Origin: a virus
Direction: 5' to 3' (one strand)
IMG/VR virus record: IMGVR_UViG_3300034759_000319
Location: 1-27,433 of that record
Length of the DNA: 27,433 bases
How positions within the stretch are numbered: position 1 is the first letter of the stretch; each line of letters starts with the position of its first letter. The notes under the pieces were generated by a model that worked only from the letters and a program-made list of their open reading frames with translations, did not search any database and was not told the origin of the DNA. This document shows positions 15,435-21,965 of the stretch, piece after piece. Both the position numbers and the translations under genes were made by a program.

Positions 15435-17278
15435 TGTCCACCTCTAAGCAATCCCAGAACGCTGGGCAGGCTTATATTCTGGGGATTTGGTGGCTGTATT
15501 GGCATCTTATTGGAAGGAATGGGATTGGTGCTTGCTTCTGGCTGCTCCCTAAGTGAAGGAATGAGTTCATCAAGGTTGTCGATATTCATCTTCTCTGCTA
15601 TGCGCTTTACAATCTCCTTCTGGTCAACCAGAGGCACCATCATCGGCTGGCCATCAGGCCCGAGTACTGGCCTGCCCATCGGGTCGGTCTGAGGAACCAG
15701 AGCCGACTGGGCCAGCTTCCACATGTTCATCAGGTTTTCTATCTCTATTTGCCGCTCTGAGAAAACAGTAACGCCACGAGGCCTGAAGTCGGGATTACCG
15801 CTCAAGCGAATATCGCTACTGGTAATCTCCGCTTTGGCCTTCTTCTGTATGTAAGCAGCGGCATTCTTTTTGCCCAAAACCTTGTAAGCAGAGGTCTTGC
15901 TCAAAAACTGCAAATTGTGTTTGTAGAAAATTTCCAGAACCCGCTGGAAGAATGGCTCCAGGCAATGCTTTACCGTGTGCTTGATAGGCTCTGCAGCATT
16001 GCTCTGCATCATCAAGGTCGCCCCAAGGGTTTCTGGCAAGCCCTTCTTGTTCACTACTGGAGAGATAACAGGCACGGCATGGGAAATCTTCTGGATTTTC
16101 TCTTCCAGAATATTGATTAGGGTAATCAGCGGTGTGAGGGCTATGGCCTGAGCTCGGGTGTCGATGAACTGCAGAGCATTGGAAACATTGTCCACGTTGG
16201 GATTAGCATAGAAAACCTTGCCTGGGCAAGCTGTAATTACCGCCGATGAGAAGCCAGAGACCTTGGCTGGGTTTACCACGAACATGGGATTGGAAATCAG
16301 GTTAATGCAGTCGGTCAGCTTGTTGTGGGCATTGGTAAGTTCCTCAGCCATGGCCTGGATGTCTTCGGCAGTACCACACCCAAAGGTTTCGTTAGGCATA
16401 CGGTCTTTGGCAGCATCGACAAAGATGAGCCCGCTGTCGTAAGGATAGGGAACGGCACGTATACAGACCTTGCGGTTGGCTATGGTCACTATGGCATTAA
16501 CATACTCATCATCATAAGGATTTACGGTGGCCTCATCGAAAGCATTGCCCTCGAGCAAGTCTCTGGGCACTTCTCCGTGGTACTCGAGGAGCTCCACCCT
16601 GTCCTCAATCAGCTTGCTGTAGTCAGGGTCTTCATCTTCCCTGGGCTGGGAAGTGTCCTTGAGAAGAGAAATGGAGTGGTAAACCCCTTGCTTCTCCATC
16701 TGCTTCAGGTAGGATACGAAAACATCTCTCTTGCGCACTATCACCCAGGAAGAGGAGATGTCCAGAGCTTGTGGGTCGGGGAAGAACGAGAAAATATCAA
16801 TGACCTCGATATCGGGGCCTTCGAAAATAACGGTTTTGCCCGATTTCTCCACCCTCCAGGGCACTTTGGCCACCGAATAGCCAAAGATTTCAAACTGCTT
16901 CAGAAAGGCTTCCATAACCCCAAAGAAGCCCCCACGCCTTCTCCCAACATTCTCGAGCTGGTAGATGAGCAAGTCCTTGAGGTAAGGAATGATTTCCTCA
17001 TCCTCTTCGCTCCCTGGCTCGATGTCAAAGCTCTTTATGCCGTTGGCAAAGAGAATGTTGGCATAGAGAGGCACTTTGGTTCTCACAATGTCTTTAAGGG
17101 TGGGGATTATGAAGTTGGCTTGCCAGGGCTCCTTGTTGGGCCTCCTGGTGCCACGGTAGTCGTCATAGTACTCTCTCCACTTTTCACGCAGCGGAGCAAG
17201 TTCATTCTTGCTGTATTCGAAACGGCTCAGTACAAAGCGTACCAGAGCTTCGCCTTTGGTAGTGGTCTTTTTACCCAT
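15431..17278 (-). CDS. Portal protein
   Basis: The protein has 615 residues, with AAGGGGC before the ATG. It starts 12 bases after the terL stop and is followed by scaffold and capsid genes, the standard head-module order. The N-terminal region, with LREKWREYYDDYRGTRRPNK and PWQANFIIPTLKDIVRTKVP (about residues 29-69), and the helix-rich stem region match podoviral portal proteins. These form the dodecameric DNA entry ring and connect to the adaptor. A tyrosine/proline-rich patch near 340 and the helical wing around 380-430 are also expected. The C-terminal 60 residues, with many Pro and Asn, probably form the crown or barrel end. I would expect 12 copies at one capsid vertex. Confidence 0.88.
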   Translation of the reverse strand: MGKKTTTKGEALVRFVLSRFEYSKNELAPLREKWREYYDDYRGTRRPNKEPWQANFIIPTLKDIVRTKVPLYANILFANGIKSFDIEPGSEEDEEIIPYLKDLLIYQLENVGRRRGGFFGVMEAFLKQFEIFGYSVAKVPWRVEKSGKTVIFEGPDIEVIDIFSFFPDPQALDISSSWVIVRKRDVFVSYLKQMEKQGVYHSISLLKDTSQPREDEDPDYSKLIEDRVELLEYHGEVPRDLLEGNAFDEATVNPYDDEYVNAIVTIANRKVCIRAVPYPYDSGLIFVDAAKDRMPNETFGCGTAEDIQAMAEELTNAHNKLTDCINLISNPMFVVNPAKVSGFSSAVITACPGKVFYANPNVDNVSNALQFIDTRAQAIALTPLITLINILEEKIQKISHAVPVISPVVNKKGLPETLGATLMMQSNAAEPIKHTVKHCLEPFFQRVLEIFYKHNLQFLSKTSAYKVLGKKNAAAYIQKKAKAEITSSDIRLSGNPDFRPRGVTVFSERQIEIENLMNMWKLAQSALVPQTDPMGRPVLGPDGQPMMVPLVDQKEIVKRIAEKMNIDNLDELIPSLREQPEASTNPIPSNKMPIQPPNPQNISLPSVLGLLRGGQ

Positions 17279-17290
17279 CGTATCGCCCCT

Positions 17291-18703
17291 TTAGAAGCCA
17301 GCGTACTTGCTGGCCATACTACGCACATAATCTTGAGCCACTCGCTCATAGCGCAAGGTCATAACTTCAGCCTGGGCAAGCCTCTGGGCATAAAGGCCCA
17401 TGATGTAAGCATCAGCCTTGTCTGGAGATTTGCCCAGCCTGCGCTTCACATCTTCTTTCCCCTCTATCTGCACCTTCCCGTTCTTGAATGCATACTGCAC
17501 ACAAGAAAGCTCCTGCAGAAGCTCTTCATCTGGCCAGGAGAGATAGACCTCTTTCTCCTGGAAGAGCTTGCGGGCTTCCCACCACATCTCAGCACGCAGA
17601 TTCTGGTACATGGTGGAGTCGGAAGCTCTTGCAGCGCTGTTTATGTCCAGAACGTTGTTGCCCATCTCACGCAGCCTGTCAGCCACTCCAGCTCCAACCC
17701 CGATAACATCAACGGCTATGGTAAGTGGGTTGTGCTTTCTGGCCAGGATATGCACCGCTCCAGCCACATACATCGTGTCTTTGTTGGTGAGGATAAGCTC
17801 TTCGATAATGTCGGTGCCTTCCATAACATAGGCTACAGTTCGGTCATCACCAAAGCGAGCAACATCAACCGCAATAACTTTTTTACCCTCGAATTCAACC
17901 CTGGTCGCCTCTCTTGCGCTCCTGAGCCAGGCAATGGGCAGAACACAATCTATAGCGGTGGTCGGGAACTCTCCCAGGCACTTTATCTGGAAGAGCGGCG
18001 ACTCTTCTCCCCATTGAGCCCGCTTTTCTTCAACCCACTCTGGAGTAACCAAGTAGGGCCTGATGTTGCCCCTGCCCTGGAAATTGGGGGTATCGTAGCA
18101 GGAAATATGGATTTTGTTGTACTCAGGAGCATGGTGAGAGCGGTAGAACTCACCAGAAATATGGTTGGGGTTGCCGATGAGAAGCATTTTTGCGCCTTTG
18201 GAAGTCATGAAACCTTCAACCGCTTGAAAAATCTCCTCGGGCACGTCGGAAGCCTCATCGACAACCACCAGAATATCCTCAGCATGGTATCCCTGAAACC
18301 TTCCAGGCTTATCGGTGGAGAGTCCAATTGCGTACCAGTTGGCATCTATCTCCATTTTGGTGCGTAAGACCTTGCTCCCCAAGGGTATTTTGGCCTTAGC
18401 GTGTTCGCTGCGAATCTCACGCCAGAGTTGGTTTTCCACCTGAGTCCAGGTAGGAGCGGTGGTGATAACCACGCTCTTGGGCATGGTGTGCAGATACCAG
18501 AGGACAGCCCAGGCAGCGGTTTTGGTCTTGCCAGCACCATGGCAGCTCCTGACAGAAGTTCTCTTGTTCTTGGCCACGCTCTCCAGGATTTCCATCTGCT
18601 TATCCCATGGATTGGCACCAAGAACATCCACAACCCAGGCCACAGGGTCGTGTTGATATTTAATCAGGAGCTTCTTGGCAATTTCCTTATCCGCTCTGGG
18701 CAT
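17291..18703 (-). CDS. terL: Terminase large subunit (ATPase and nuclease)
   Basis: The protein has 470 residues, and its ATG begins 3 bases after the terS stop. It packages DNA into the prohead. The ATPase domain has Walker A SCHGAGKT (53-60), Walker B ILVVVDEAS (144-152, catalytic Glu 150) and the coupling motif IGNPN (176-180). The RNase H-like nuclease domain follows with VDVARFGDD (Asp 280), a second acidic site VDVIGVGAG (Asp 332) and a third in SPDKADAY (Asp 431). Both domains are complete and no key residue is missing. Small terminase upstream and portal downstream confirm the assignment. A very long open frame on the opposite strand over this gene and the portal gene is a codon-bias shadow. 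Confidence 0.96.
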   Translation of the reverse strand: MPRADKEIAKKLLIKYQHDPVAWVVDVLGANPWDKQMEILESVAKNKRTSVRSCHGAGKTKTAAWAVLWYLHTMPKSVVITTAPTWTQVENQLWREIRSEHAKAKIPLGSKVLRTKMEIDANWYAIGLSTDKPGRFQGYHAEDILVVVDEASDVPEEIFQAVEGFMTSKGAKMLLIGNPNHISGEFYRSHHAPEYNKIHISCYDTPNFQGRGNIRPYLVTPEWVEEKRAQWGEESPLFQIKCLGEFPTTAIDCVLPIAWLRSAREATRVEFEGKKVIAVDVARFGDDRTVAYVMEGTDIIEELILTNKDTMYVAGAVHILARKHNPLTIAVDVIGVGAGVADRLREMGNNVLDINSAARASDSTMYQNLRAEMWWEARKLFQEKEVYLSWPDEELLQELSCVQYAFKNGKVQIEGKEDVKRRLGKSPDKADAYIMGLYAQRLAQAEVMTLRYERVAQDYVRSMASKYAGF

Positions 18704-18706
18704 AAA

Positions 18707-19180
18707 TCAATCCTCCGCCATGCGCATAAACTCGGCCCAAGAGTACATAGCATCCGCTTTTTTGCCCTCTGGGTCTTCTCCGAGAGCAGTCTTACCAATG
18801 CTCTGGAACAGCTTCAGTATGTTGCCCAGCTTTTCCAGGAGCCTGATTTCCTTTTCCTTAATCATATCCTGGGGTAGAGTGCGCAATTGCCTGATTTTCT
18901 CCTCCACCAGAGAAGCAGCCATTTCAGCAGCCCTGAAACAGGTGGCATCAAAGCTCGCTGCATCAGAAGCCAACTCTTCCGTGCGCTTCTCCTTGCGCAG
19001 TATTTCGACCTTGGCACGGTACAACTTGCGCTCTTGCAGCCAGTTCTCTTTTGCAGAGCGCTTGGTAATGCAACCATACGACACATACTTTTTGTATGTA
19101 TCGGCAAGTTCCTGGAGGGTCATATTGCCCTCAACATAAACCCGCTTTATCTCATCCCATGGTATCTTCTTGCGGCCCAT
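18707..19180 (-). CDS. terS: Terminase small subunit
   Basis: The protein has 157 residues. The N-terminal 45 residues look like a helix-turn-helix (WDEIKRVYVEGNMTLQELAD, then TYKKYVSYGCITKRSAKENW), the DNA-recognition domain of many small terminases. The rest is helical and would form the oligomerisation core. A conserved-looking LLEKLGNILKLFQ segment lies near residues 113-125. The gene is first in the late operon. Upstream lie a GGGGTGAT ribosome site and a terminator-like hairpin 64 bases before the start codon. It recognises the packaging site and hands DNA to the large subunit. Confidence 0.87.
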   Translation of the reverse strand: MGRKKIPWDEIKRVYVEGNMTLQELADTYKKYVSYGCITKRSAKENWLQERKLYRAKVEILRKEKRTEELASDAASFDATCFRAAEMAASLVEEKIRQLRTLPQDMIKEKEIRLLEKLGNILKLFQSIGKTALGEDPEGKKADAMYSWAEFMRMAED

Positions 19181-19243
19181 TTTCCCAAATCACCCCTTTT
19201 GGGCTACAAAAATAAAAAACGGCTTTCGGGCTTTTGAAATCGG

Positions 19244-19271
19244 AAAAAAGGGGGGTATGGGGGTACCCCCC
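19244..19271 (-). terminator. Attenuator-like terminator in the terS leader
   Basis: Read on the minus strand, GGGGGGTA and TACCCCCC form an 8-bp stem with a CCCCCA loop (19258-19263). The stem is followed at once by TTTTTT (19244-19249), which is the form of a strong intrinsic terminator. An outer arm GGAAAAAA / TTTTTTCC (19242-19283) extends it with a 4-base bulge. It lies upstream of terS, not after a gene, so it would stop leftward transcription before the virion genes unless it is bypassed. Confidence 0.7.
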
Positions 19272-19288
19272 TCAATTTTTTCCTAAAC

Positions 19289-19331
19289 AAAACAATATTT
19301 TTCGGGAAAATAAAACGATATTTTTCGGGAA
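19289..19331. repeat. Tandem 20-bp direct repeats
   Basis: AAAACAATATTTTTCGGGAA (19289-19308) and AAAACGATATTTTTCGGGAA (19312-19331) differ at one base and have a 23-bp period, close to two helical turns. They lie in the leader between the C-rich hairpin and the terminator. They may be protein-binding sites on DNA or RNA, for example for an antitermination factor. The function is inferred from position only. Confidence 0.65.
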
Positions 19332-19352
19332 GCAGGGGTACCGTCATGTGGG

Positions 19353-19386
19353 CCCCAGGCAAGGGGGGGAGGGGGGAGGCCTGGGG
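19353..19386 (-). promoter_or_regulatory. Hairpin with C-rich loop; possible antiterminator arm
   Basis: CCCCAGGC (19353-19360) pairs with GCCTGGGG (19379-19386) around an 18-base loop that is almost all G on the plus strand and CTCCCCCCTCCCCCCCTT on the minus strand. In leftward RNA the loop contains CCCCCCUC, an exact complement of GAGGGGGG in the 5' arm of the terminator at 19244-19271. The G-runs on the plus strand could also form a G-quadruplex. Confidence 0.55.
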
Positions 19387-19460
19387 GGTACCCTCCGCAT
19401 TTCGTTTCCGCTTCAACCATTTCCATTTCCGTATCTCCATGAAATCTGACCATCCTTGAT

Positions 19461-19485
19461 GTTCAGAAAACATCGTTTTCTGAAC
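19461..19485. promoter_or_regulatory. Perfect 11-bp inverted repeat (operator-like)
   Basis: GTTCAGAAAAC (19461-19471) and GTTTTCTGAAC (19475-19485) are exact inverted repeats with a 3-base spacer. No T-run follows on either strand, so an operator for a dimeric repressor or activator is more likely than a terminator. It lies 8 bases from a DnaA box. Confidence 0.65.
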
Positions 19486-19492
19486 ACTCTGC

Positions 19493-19501
19493 TGTGGATA
19501 A
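19493..19501. promoter_or_regulatory. DnaA box (single, consensus)
   Basis: TGTGGATAA is the exact reverse complement of the consensus DnaA box TTATCCACA. It is the only exact match I saw in non-coding DNA of the window. With the AT-rich and pyrimidine tracts to its right it could belong to a replication origin, but one box is weak evidence. Confidence 0.45.
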
Positions 19502-19905
19502 CTGCATGAAAACGTTTTCTTTTGCCCTACAACGCACGTTTCTTTCTCGGGTAAGGGATAATACTTCTTCGAAGTTGAACGGCGTTTCTTGGGCACAAAA
19601 TCGCTGTTTGGTGCAAAGTTTTCGTGGCGTTGTGACGTTGTGCTGGACGTTTCGGCATTGCGTTGTAACTGAAGAACACAAGGTTTTTCGAGAACAGCAT
19701 TTTTGGAAGAGTTGGGAGAGTGTTTTTTTGCTTCTCTCGGATCTCTCGCACAATACAATTCTTTCAGCATTGTCGCTTGCAATTCGCTTCTCATGCGGAT
19801 TTCAGGGTGTTGGCTTCTTGAGAAGAATACGCTTCTTCTGGGAATCTGTGCTGGGAACGAAGAAAATTTCTTTTCTCGTACGAAACACTTTTCTTTTCGT
19901 TTTTA

Positions 19906-19988
19906 CTCTTCTCTTTCTCTTTCTTCTTCTTTCTTTTTCTTTTTCTCTTGCCTTCTCTCTTGTATTGCTCCCTCTATATATATATATA
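19906..19988. repeat. Polypyrimidine tract followed by a TA run
   Basis: Positions 19906-19949 are 44 consecutive pyrimidines on the plus strand, inside a wider pyrimidine-rich block (about 19886-19974). The block is followed by TATATATATATATA at 19975-19988. Such a pair melts easily and can form triplex (H-) DNA. It may be an unwinding element or just low-complexity DNA between operons. Confidence 0.6.
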
Positions 19989-20065
19989 GCGAGTGCGCAA
20001 AAGGCGCTATTCATGCGCCTTCCAGGCCATTACGAAAAAATTTCAAAAATTTTTGAGAAAGGGGG

Positions 20066-20094
20066 TTGACAGAGCAATGACACTGTTCTATACT
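20066..20094 (+). promoter_or_regulatory. Sigma-70 type promoter of the rightward early operon
   Basis: TTGACA (20066-20071) is exact to consensus, followed by a 17-base spacer and TATACT (20089-20094). Transcription would start near 20101, about 27 bases before the first start codon. An imperfect inverted repeat, ACAGAG and CACTGT around CAATGA (20069-20086), overlaps the spacer and could be a repressor operator. Confidence 0.85.
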
Positions 20095-20127
20095 ATAATC
20101 GCAAAACAATGAAAGGGGGAATGACAA

Positions 20128-20478
20128 ATGAAAATAAGAGTGGACGGCTTTCTAACCAAGAAAAATGTAAACCTTCGGGAAGTAATCAAAGAAGCAGGAT
20201 TTACCTGGAACAGAAGAAGCGCATCGTGGGAAAAAGCAACCACGCCACGCCAAGCCGTAGAAATTATTAAAAACCTTCGCTCATATGACATCCCGCCACG
20301 CGCCTTCGAGGTAGTAAGCGACGACGGGAAACCGGGTAGGGAATGCCAAGATGGAACGCCAGAAAAGGAAACCGGGCGTTGGCTGTACTTTTTCAAGAAG
20401 GCCCTGTACGACACAAGGGCCAAAGAAGAAGTGGAAAGAATTGAAGAATACCTATTGAAGAATACCTTTGAGGGATAA
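20128..20478 (+). CDS. First gene of the early operon, unknown function
   Basis: The protein has 116 residues. The ATG has GAAAGGGGG upstream, the ribosome-site type shared by the next genes. The N-terminal half reads as a small alpha/beta unit (MKIRVDGFLTKKNVNLREVI, then KEAGFTWNRRSASWEK, then a helix PRQAVEIIKNLRSY). The aromatic AGFxWN and SWEK pattern resembles short phage domains that I cannot name with certainty. The C-terminal helix is charged (RAKEEVERIEEYLLKNTF). No catalytic motif is evident. Its position right after a strong early promoter suggests host takeover or regulation. The last codons and stop (GAGGGATAA) coincide with the 3' half of the intergenic repeat element. Confidence 0.75.
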   Translation: MKIRVDGFLTKKNVNLREVIKEAGFTWNRRSASWEKATTPRQAVEIIKNLRSYDIPPRAFEVVSDDGKPGRECQDGTPEKETGRWLYFFKKALYDTRAKEEVERIEEYLLKNTFEG

Positions 20479-20480
20479 AC
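20463..20480 (+). repeat. Degenerate copy of the intergenic CRISPR-like element
   Basis: TACCTTTGAGGGATAAAC spans the end of the first early gene and resembles the 3' half of the element (CCTATGAGGGATAGAAAAAC). It includes the stop codon. It is followed by the palindrome GTGGGTTTAAGCCCAC (20484-20499) and the ribosome site of the next gene. It could be chance. Confidence 0.35.
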
Positions 20481-20516
20481 ACCGTGGGTTTAAGCCCACA
20501 AAAAGGGGGATTCAAA

Positions 20517-20765
20517 ATGTACATTTATTACAAAAGAATTAATCATAGGCGTGACTATTGTGAGCATTGCGGAAGACAAGGAACGAAAGTTCAGGTCGTT
20601 AGATGGGTTGTGCCCGGCGTGGCGTCATATGTAGCCGGGCACAATATCAAACCGATAGAATATTGTTCTATCAAATGCGCAAAAGCCGAAGAAGATCCAG
20701 CTAAATGGGTAAGGGTTAGGAAAAACACCATCGAGGAAATTAACAAAATGGGCTATCCAGCATAA
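20517..20765 (+). CDS. Small zinc-finger-like protein
   Basis: The protein has 82 residues. I chose the ATG at 20517, which has AAAAAGGGGG at good distance. A start 33 bases upstream would include a hairpin and lacks a site. CEHCG near residue 15 and YCSIKC near residues 49-54 provide a CxxC and a CxxxC pair, a pattern for one structural zinc. The strand between them (KVQVVRWVVPGVASYV) and a C-terminal helix complete a treble-clef-like layout. Similar small zinc proteins are common among phage early products and often bind nucleic acid or host proteins. The specific function is unknown. Confidence 0.72.
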   Translation: MYIYYKRINHRRDYCEHCGRQGTKVQVVRWVVPGVASYVAGHNIKPIEYCSIKCAKAEEDPAKWVRVRKNTIEEINKMGYPA

Positions 20766-20772
20766 ACCCCAC

Positions 20773-20797
20773 GGGGATAGGGTTATTCCCTATCCCC
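20773..20797 (+). other. GC-rich hairpin after the zinc-finger gene
   Basis: GGGGATAGGG, loop TTATT and CCCTATCCCC form a perfect 10-bp stem 7 bases after the stop codon. There is no T-run. It directly precedes the best repeat copy (20799). Confidence 0.75.
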
Positions 20798-20798
20798 T

Positions 20799-20825
20799 GT
20801 AGCTTCCCTATAAGGGATTGAAAAC
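20799..20825 (+). repeat. CRISPR-repeat-like element, copy A (most complete)
   Basis: The element has the core TAGCTTCCCTATAAGGGAT followed by the tail TGAAAAC, so the last part reads ATTGAAAAC, with TCCCT/AGGGA forming a small stem. It follows the pattern I know from thermophile and clostridial CRISPR repeats (ending CCTATRAGGRATTGAAAC), with one extra A and without the leading GTTT. It is bounded by two hairpins. Confidence 0.65.
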
Positions 20826-20844
20826 GGAATGGGAAACCATTCCG
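20825..20844 (+). other. Hairpin with GAAA tetraloop after copy A
   Basis: CGGAATGG, loop GAAA and CCATTCCG form a perfect 8-bp stem closed by a GNRA tetraloop. It starts at the last base of the repeat. The ribosome site of the next gene follows. Confidence 0.75.
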
Positions 20845-20868
20845 AAAAAGAAAAAGGGGGAATGGCAA

Positions 20869-21255
20869 ATGATAAGGAAAACCTTTTCTAATGATGTAGG
20901 AATTAAAAAAGGGTGGATACTGGACTTGGGAGAGTATGGAGATTTCGAACACAACGGGGAAGTACTCCTAGACGAAGATTTTCTGACAGCAACCATCCCA
21001 GGAGCGTACATCCTCTTCGGCTGGGTCTTCTGCCCAGCCGAAATAACGATCGACCTGGATGAGAAGACGTTCAATCAGTGCCTTCAAGATCCAGATACTA
21101 TTCTCGAAATTGGTTGGGGGGATAACTGGGTCGTAGAGCCCAGCGACTCCTGCGAAGTGGTTGAGGAAGGGGATGAGGACAAAATCGAGGAAATCCTGGA
21201 AACGGGTTTCGGGGAATATCTCAGGAAATATCTCAGGAAAAAGGGGCGGGCGTAA
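20869..21255 (+). CDS. Acidic early protein, unknown function
   Basis: The protein has 128 residues. The ATG at 20869 has AAAAAGGGGG upstream; an upstream TTG would lie inside the repeat element. The protein is strongly acidic, with clusters GEVLLDEDF (about 31-39) and CEVVEEGDEDKIEEILE (about 94-110), and ends in a short basic tail (RKYLRKKGRA). Trp and Gly in the middle (ILFGWVFCPAE, EIGWGDNWV) suggest a compact beta fold. Acidic early phage proteins sometimes mimic DNA and block restriction or CRISPR systems. That is only a possibility here, raised by charge and by the flanking CRISPR-like elements. The stop codon lies in the loop of a hairpin. Confidence 0.72.
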   Translation: MIRKTFSNDVGIKKGWILDLGEYGDFEHNGEVLLDEDFLTATIPGAYILFGWVFCPAEITIDLDEKTFNQCLQDPDTILEIGWGDNWVVEPSDSCEVVEEGDEDKIEEILETGFGEYLRKYLRKKGRA

Positions 21256-21265
21256 TGCCCGCCCC
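21243..21265 (+). other. GC-rich hairpin enclosing a stop codon
   Basis: GGGGCGGGC, loop GTAAT and GCCCGCCCC form a perfect 9-bp stem. The TAA stop of the acidic protein lies in the loop. No T-run follows; the next repeat copy starts 3 bases later. Confidence 0.75.
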
Positions 21266-21267
21266 TC

Positions 21268-21295
21268 GTAGCTTCCCTATGAGGGATAGAAAAAC
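21268..21295 (+). repeat. CRISPR-repeat-like element, copy B1
   Basis: This copy has the core TAGCTTCCCTATGAGGGAT with the tail AGAAAAAC. It is identical to copy A over the core except for the A/G position, and the tail has A for T. CGGAAT follows, as in copies A and C. Confidence 0.65.
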
Positions 21296-21299
21296 GGAA

Positions 21300-21323
21300 T
21301 AGTTTCCCTATAAGGGATAGAAG
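21300..21323 (+). repeat. CRISPR-repeat-like element, copy B2
   Basis: This copy reads TAGTTTCCCTATAAGGGAT, then AGAAG. It lies only about 32 bases (start to start) from copy B1. The space between them is too short to be a CRISPR spacer, so this is not an ordinary array. Confidence 0.6.
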
Positions 21324-21345
21324 CCCACGGGCTCAAGCCCATGGG
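21324..21345 (+). other. Hairpin after copy B2
   Basis: CCCA and TGGG close an inner stem GGGCT / AGCCC with loop CA; one mismatch lies between the two stem parts. It is followed by the AAAGGGGG ribosome site of the next gene. Confidence 0.6.
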
Positions 21346-21370
21346 TAAATTTAGAAAGGGGGTTTAAAAA

Positions 21371-21877
21371 ATGAAAGAGGAAATCAGAAACGAGGAAACC
21401 AGAACTGAAGTCGAATTGGAGTTGACCAAGCGTGGGCTTCCCGCCCTGTGGGAATGGGGCGGGGGCTTCACCAATACGGGGGAGGCCCAGGTCGTCGCTG
21501 GGCCTCACGGGGAGGCTCTCAAGCCTCTCTATGTGCGGCGCAAAGGTCACTTGGCCAACCAGGAACACGCTCTTTTCGTGGTCTACCCAGGGTGTTTTGT
21601 AATTCGTGGAAGTCATCACAGAAAAGACTTTGAAGTTGATGTGTTTAGGGTTGAAGCAATAAACGTCGAGGAAAAGAAGGCAATCCTCAGGAGGATTGCT
21701 AATTTCTCAGAGGGTGAGTGGGATATAGAGCCTCCTGAATTCCTCGTTGAGGCCATTCAGGAGGCCGCTGATAAGGCGACCTGCTACCATTGCAGGGAGC
21801 CACATTTTGCAAATCTTGAAGAGCCACGACTGCTCTGCTGGAACTCAAGCCTCAGGGCAAAGCTACTTCAGCCTTGA
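21371..21877 (+). CDS. Early protein of unknown function with C-terminal Cys cluster
   Basis: The protein has 168 residues, with an ATG preceded by AGAAAGGGGG. The first half is probably a beta-rich domain: TKRGLPALWEWGGGFTNTGE (19-38), then YVRRKGHLANQEHALFVVYP and a strand CFVIRGSHHRKDFEVDVFRV. Histidines around residues 59-83 and the cysteines CYHC (about 142-145) and a later Cys near 159 might bind metal, but the spacing does not match a standard zinc finger that I know. The middle helix is charged (VEEKKAILRRIANF). It is followed by a strong terminator, so it ends the first transcriptional unit of the early operon. The function is unknown. Confidence 0.72.
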   Translation: MKEEIRNEETRTEVELELTKRGLPALWEWGGGFTNTGEAQVVAGPHGEALKPLYVRRKGHLANQEHALFVVYPGCFVIRGSHHRKDFEVDVFRVEAINVEEKKAILRRIANFSEGEWDIEPPEFLVEAIQEAADKATCYHCREPHFANLEEPRLLCWNSSLRAKLLQP

Positions 21878-21916
21878 GGCAATTGGATGATCACCCTCGG
21901 GCACGGCAGCAAGCCA

Positions 21917-21952
21917 GGCCCACGGGATTTACAAATCCCGTGGGCCTTTTTT
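21917..21952 (+). terminator. Intrinsic terminator
   Basis: A 13-bp stem (GGCCCACGGGATT with AATCCCGTGGGCC), a loop of four bases and TTTTTT at 21947-21952. It lies 40 bases after the preceding stop. A strong stop or a leaky one between early genes; the following genes need read-through or their own promoter. Confidence 0.9.
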
Positions 21953-21965
21953 ATTTGTGGCGTTC

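Larger units (their letters stand above)
19181..20127. other. Gene-free divergent control region
   Basis: These 947 bases separate the leftward late operon from the rightward early operon. I see no credible gene. Long frames on either strand have no convincing ribosome site and translate to low-complexity products caused by polypyrimidine and G/C-run DNA. The region holds, from left to right, an attenuator-like terminator, tandem direct repeats, a C-rich hairpin, a perfect inverted repeat, a DnaA box, a polypyrimidine tract, a TA run and the early promoter. These are listed separately. I found no convincing sigma-70 promoter facing terS, so the late operon may need an activator or a phage-specific polymerase. 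Confidence 0.7.

Noticed and set aside
16325-18367. 680-codon open frame opposite terL and the portal gene
   Set aside because: Antisense shadow of two certain genes caused by codon bias; it has no ribosome site and starts within the portal gene.
19204-19794. 196-residue open frame on the minus strand in the control region
   Set aside because: No convincing ribosome site, low-complexity and mixed composition, and it runs through the terminator, G-runs and repeats; it is read as non-coding.
19494-20069. 191-residue open frame on the plus strand with a hydrophobic stretch
   Set aside because: The hydrophobic run is only the translation of the polypyrimidine tract. No ribosome site, and the frame ends inside the early promoter's -35 box.
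21268-21323. Short CRISPR array formed by the two adjacent repeat copies
   Set aside because: The start-to-start distance is about 32 bases, leaving about 7 bases between them, which is too short for a spacer. No further regular copies follow and no cas gene is visible.
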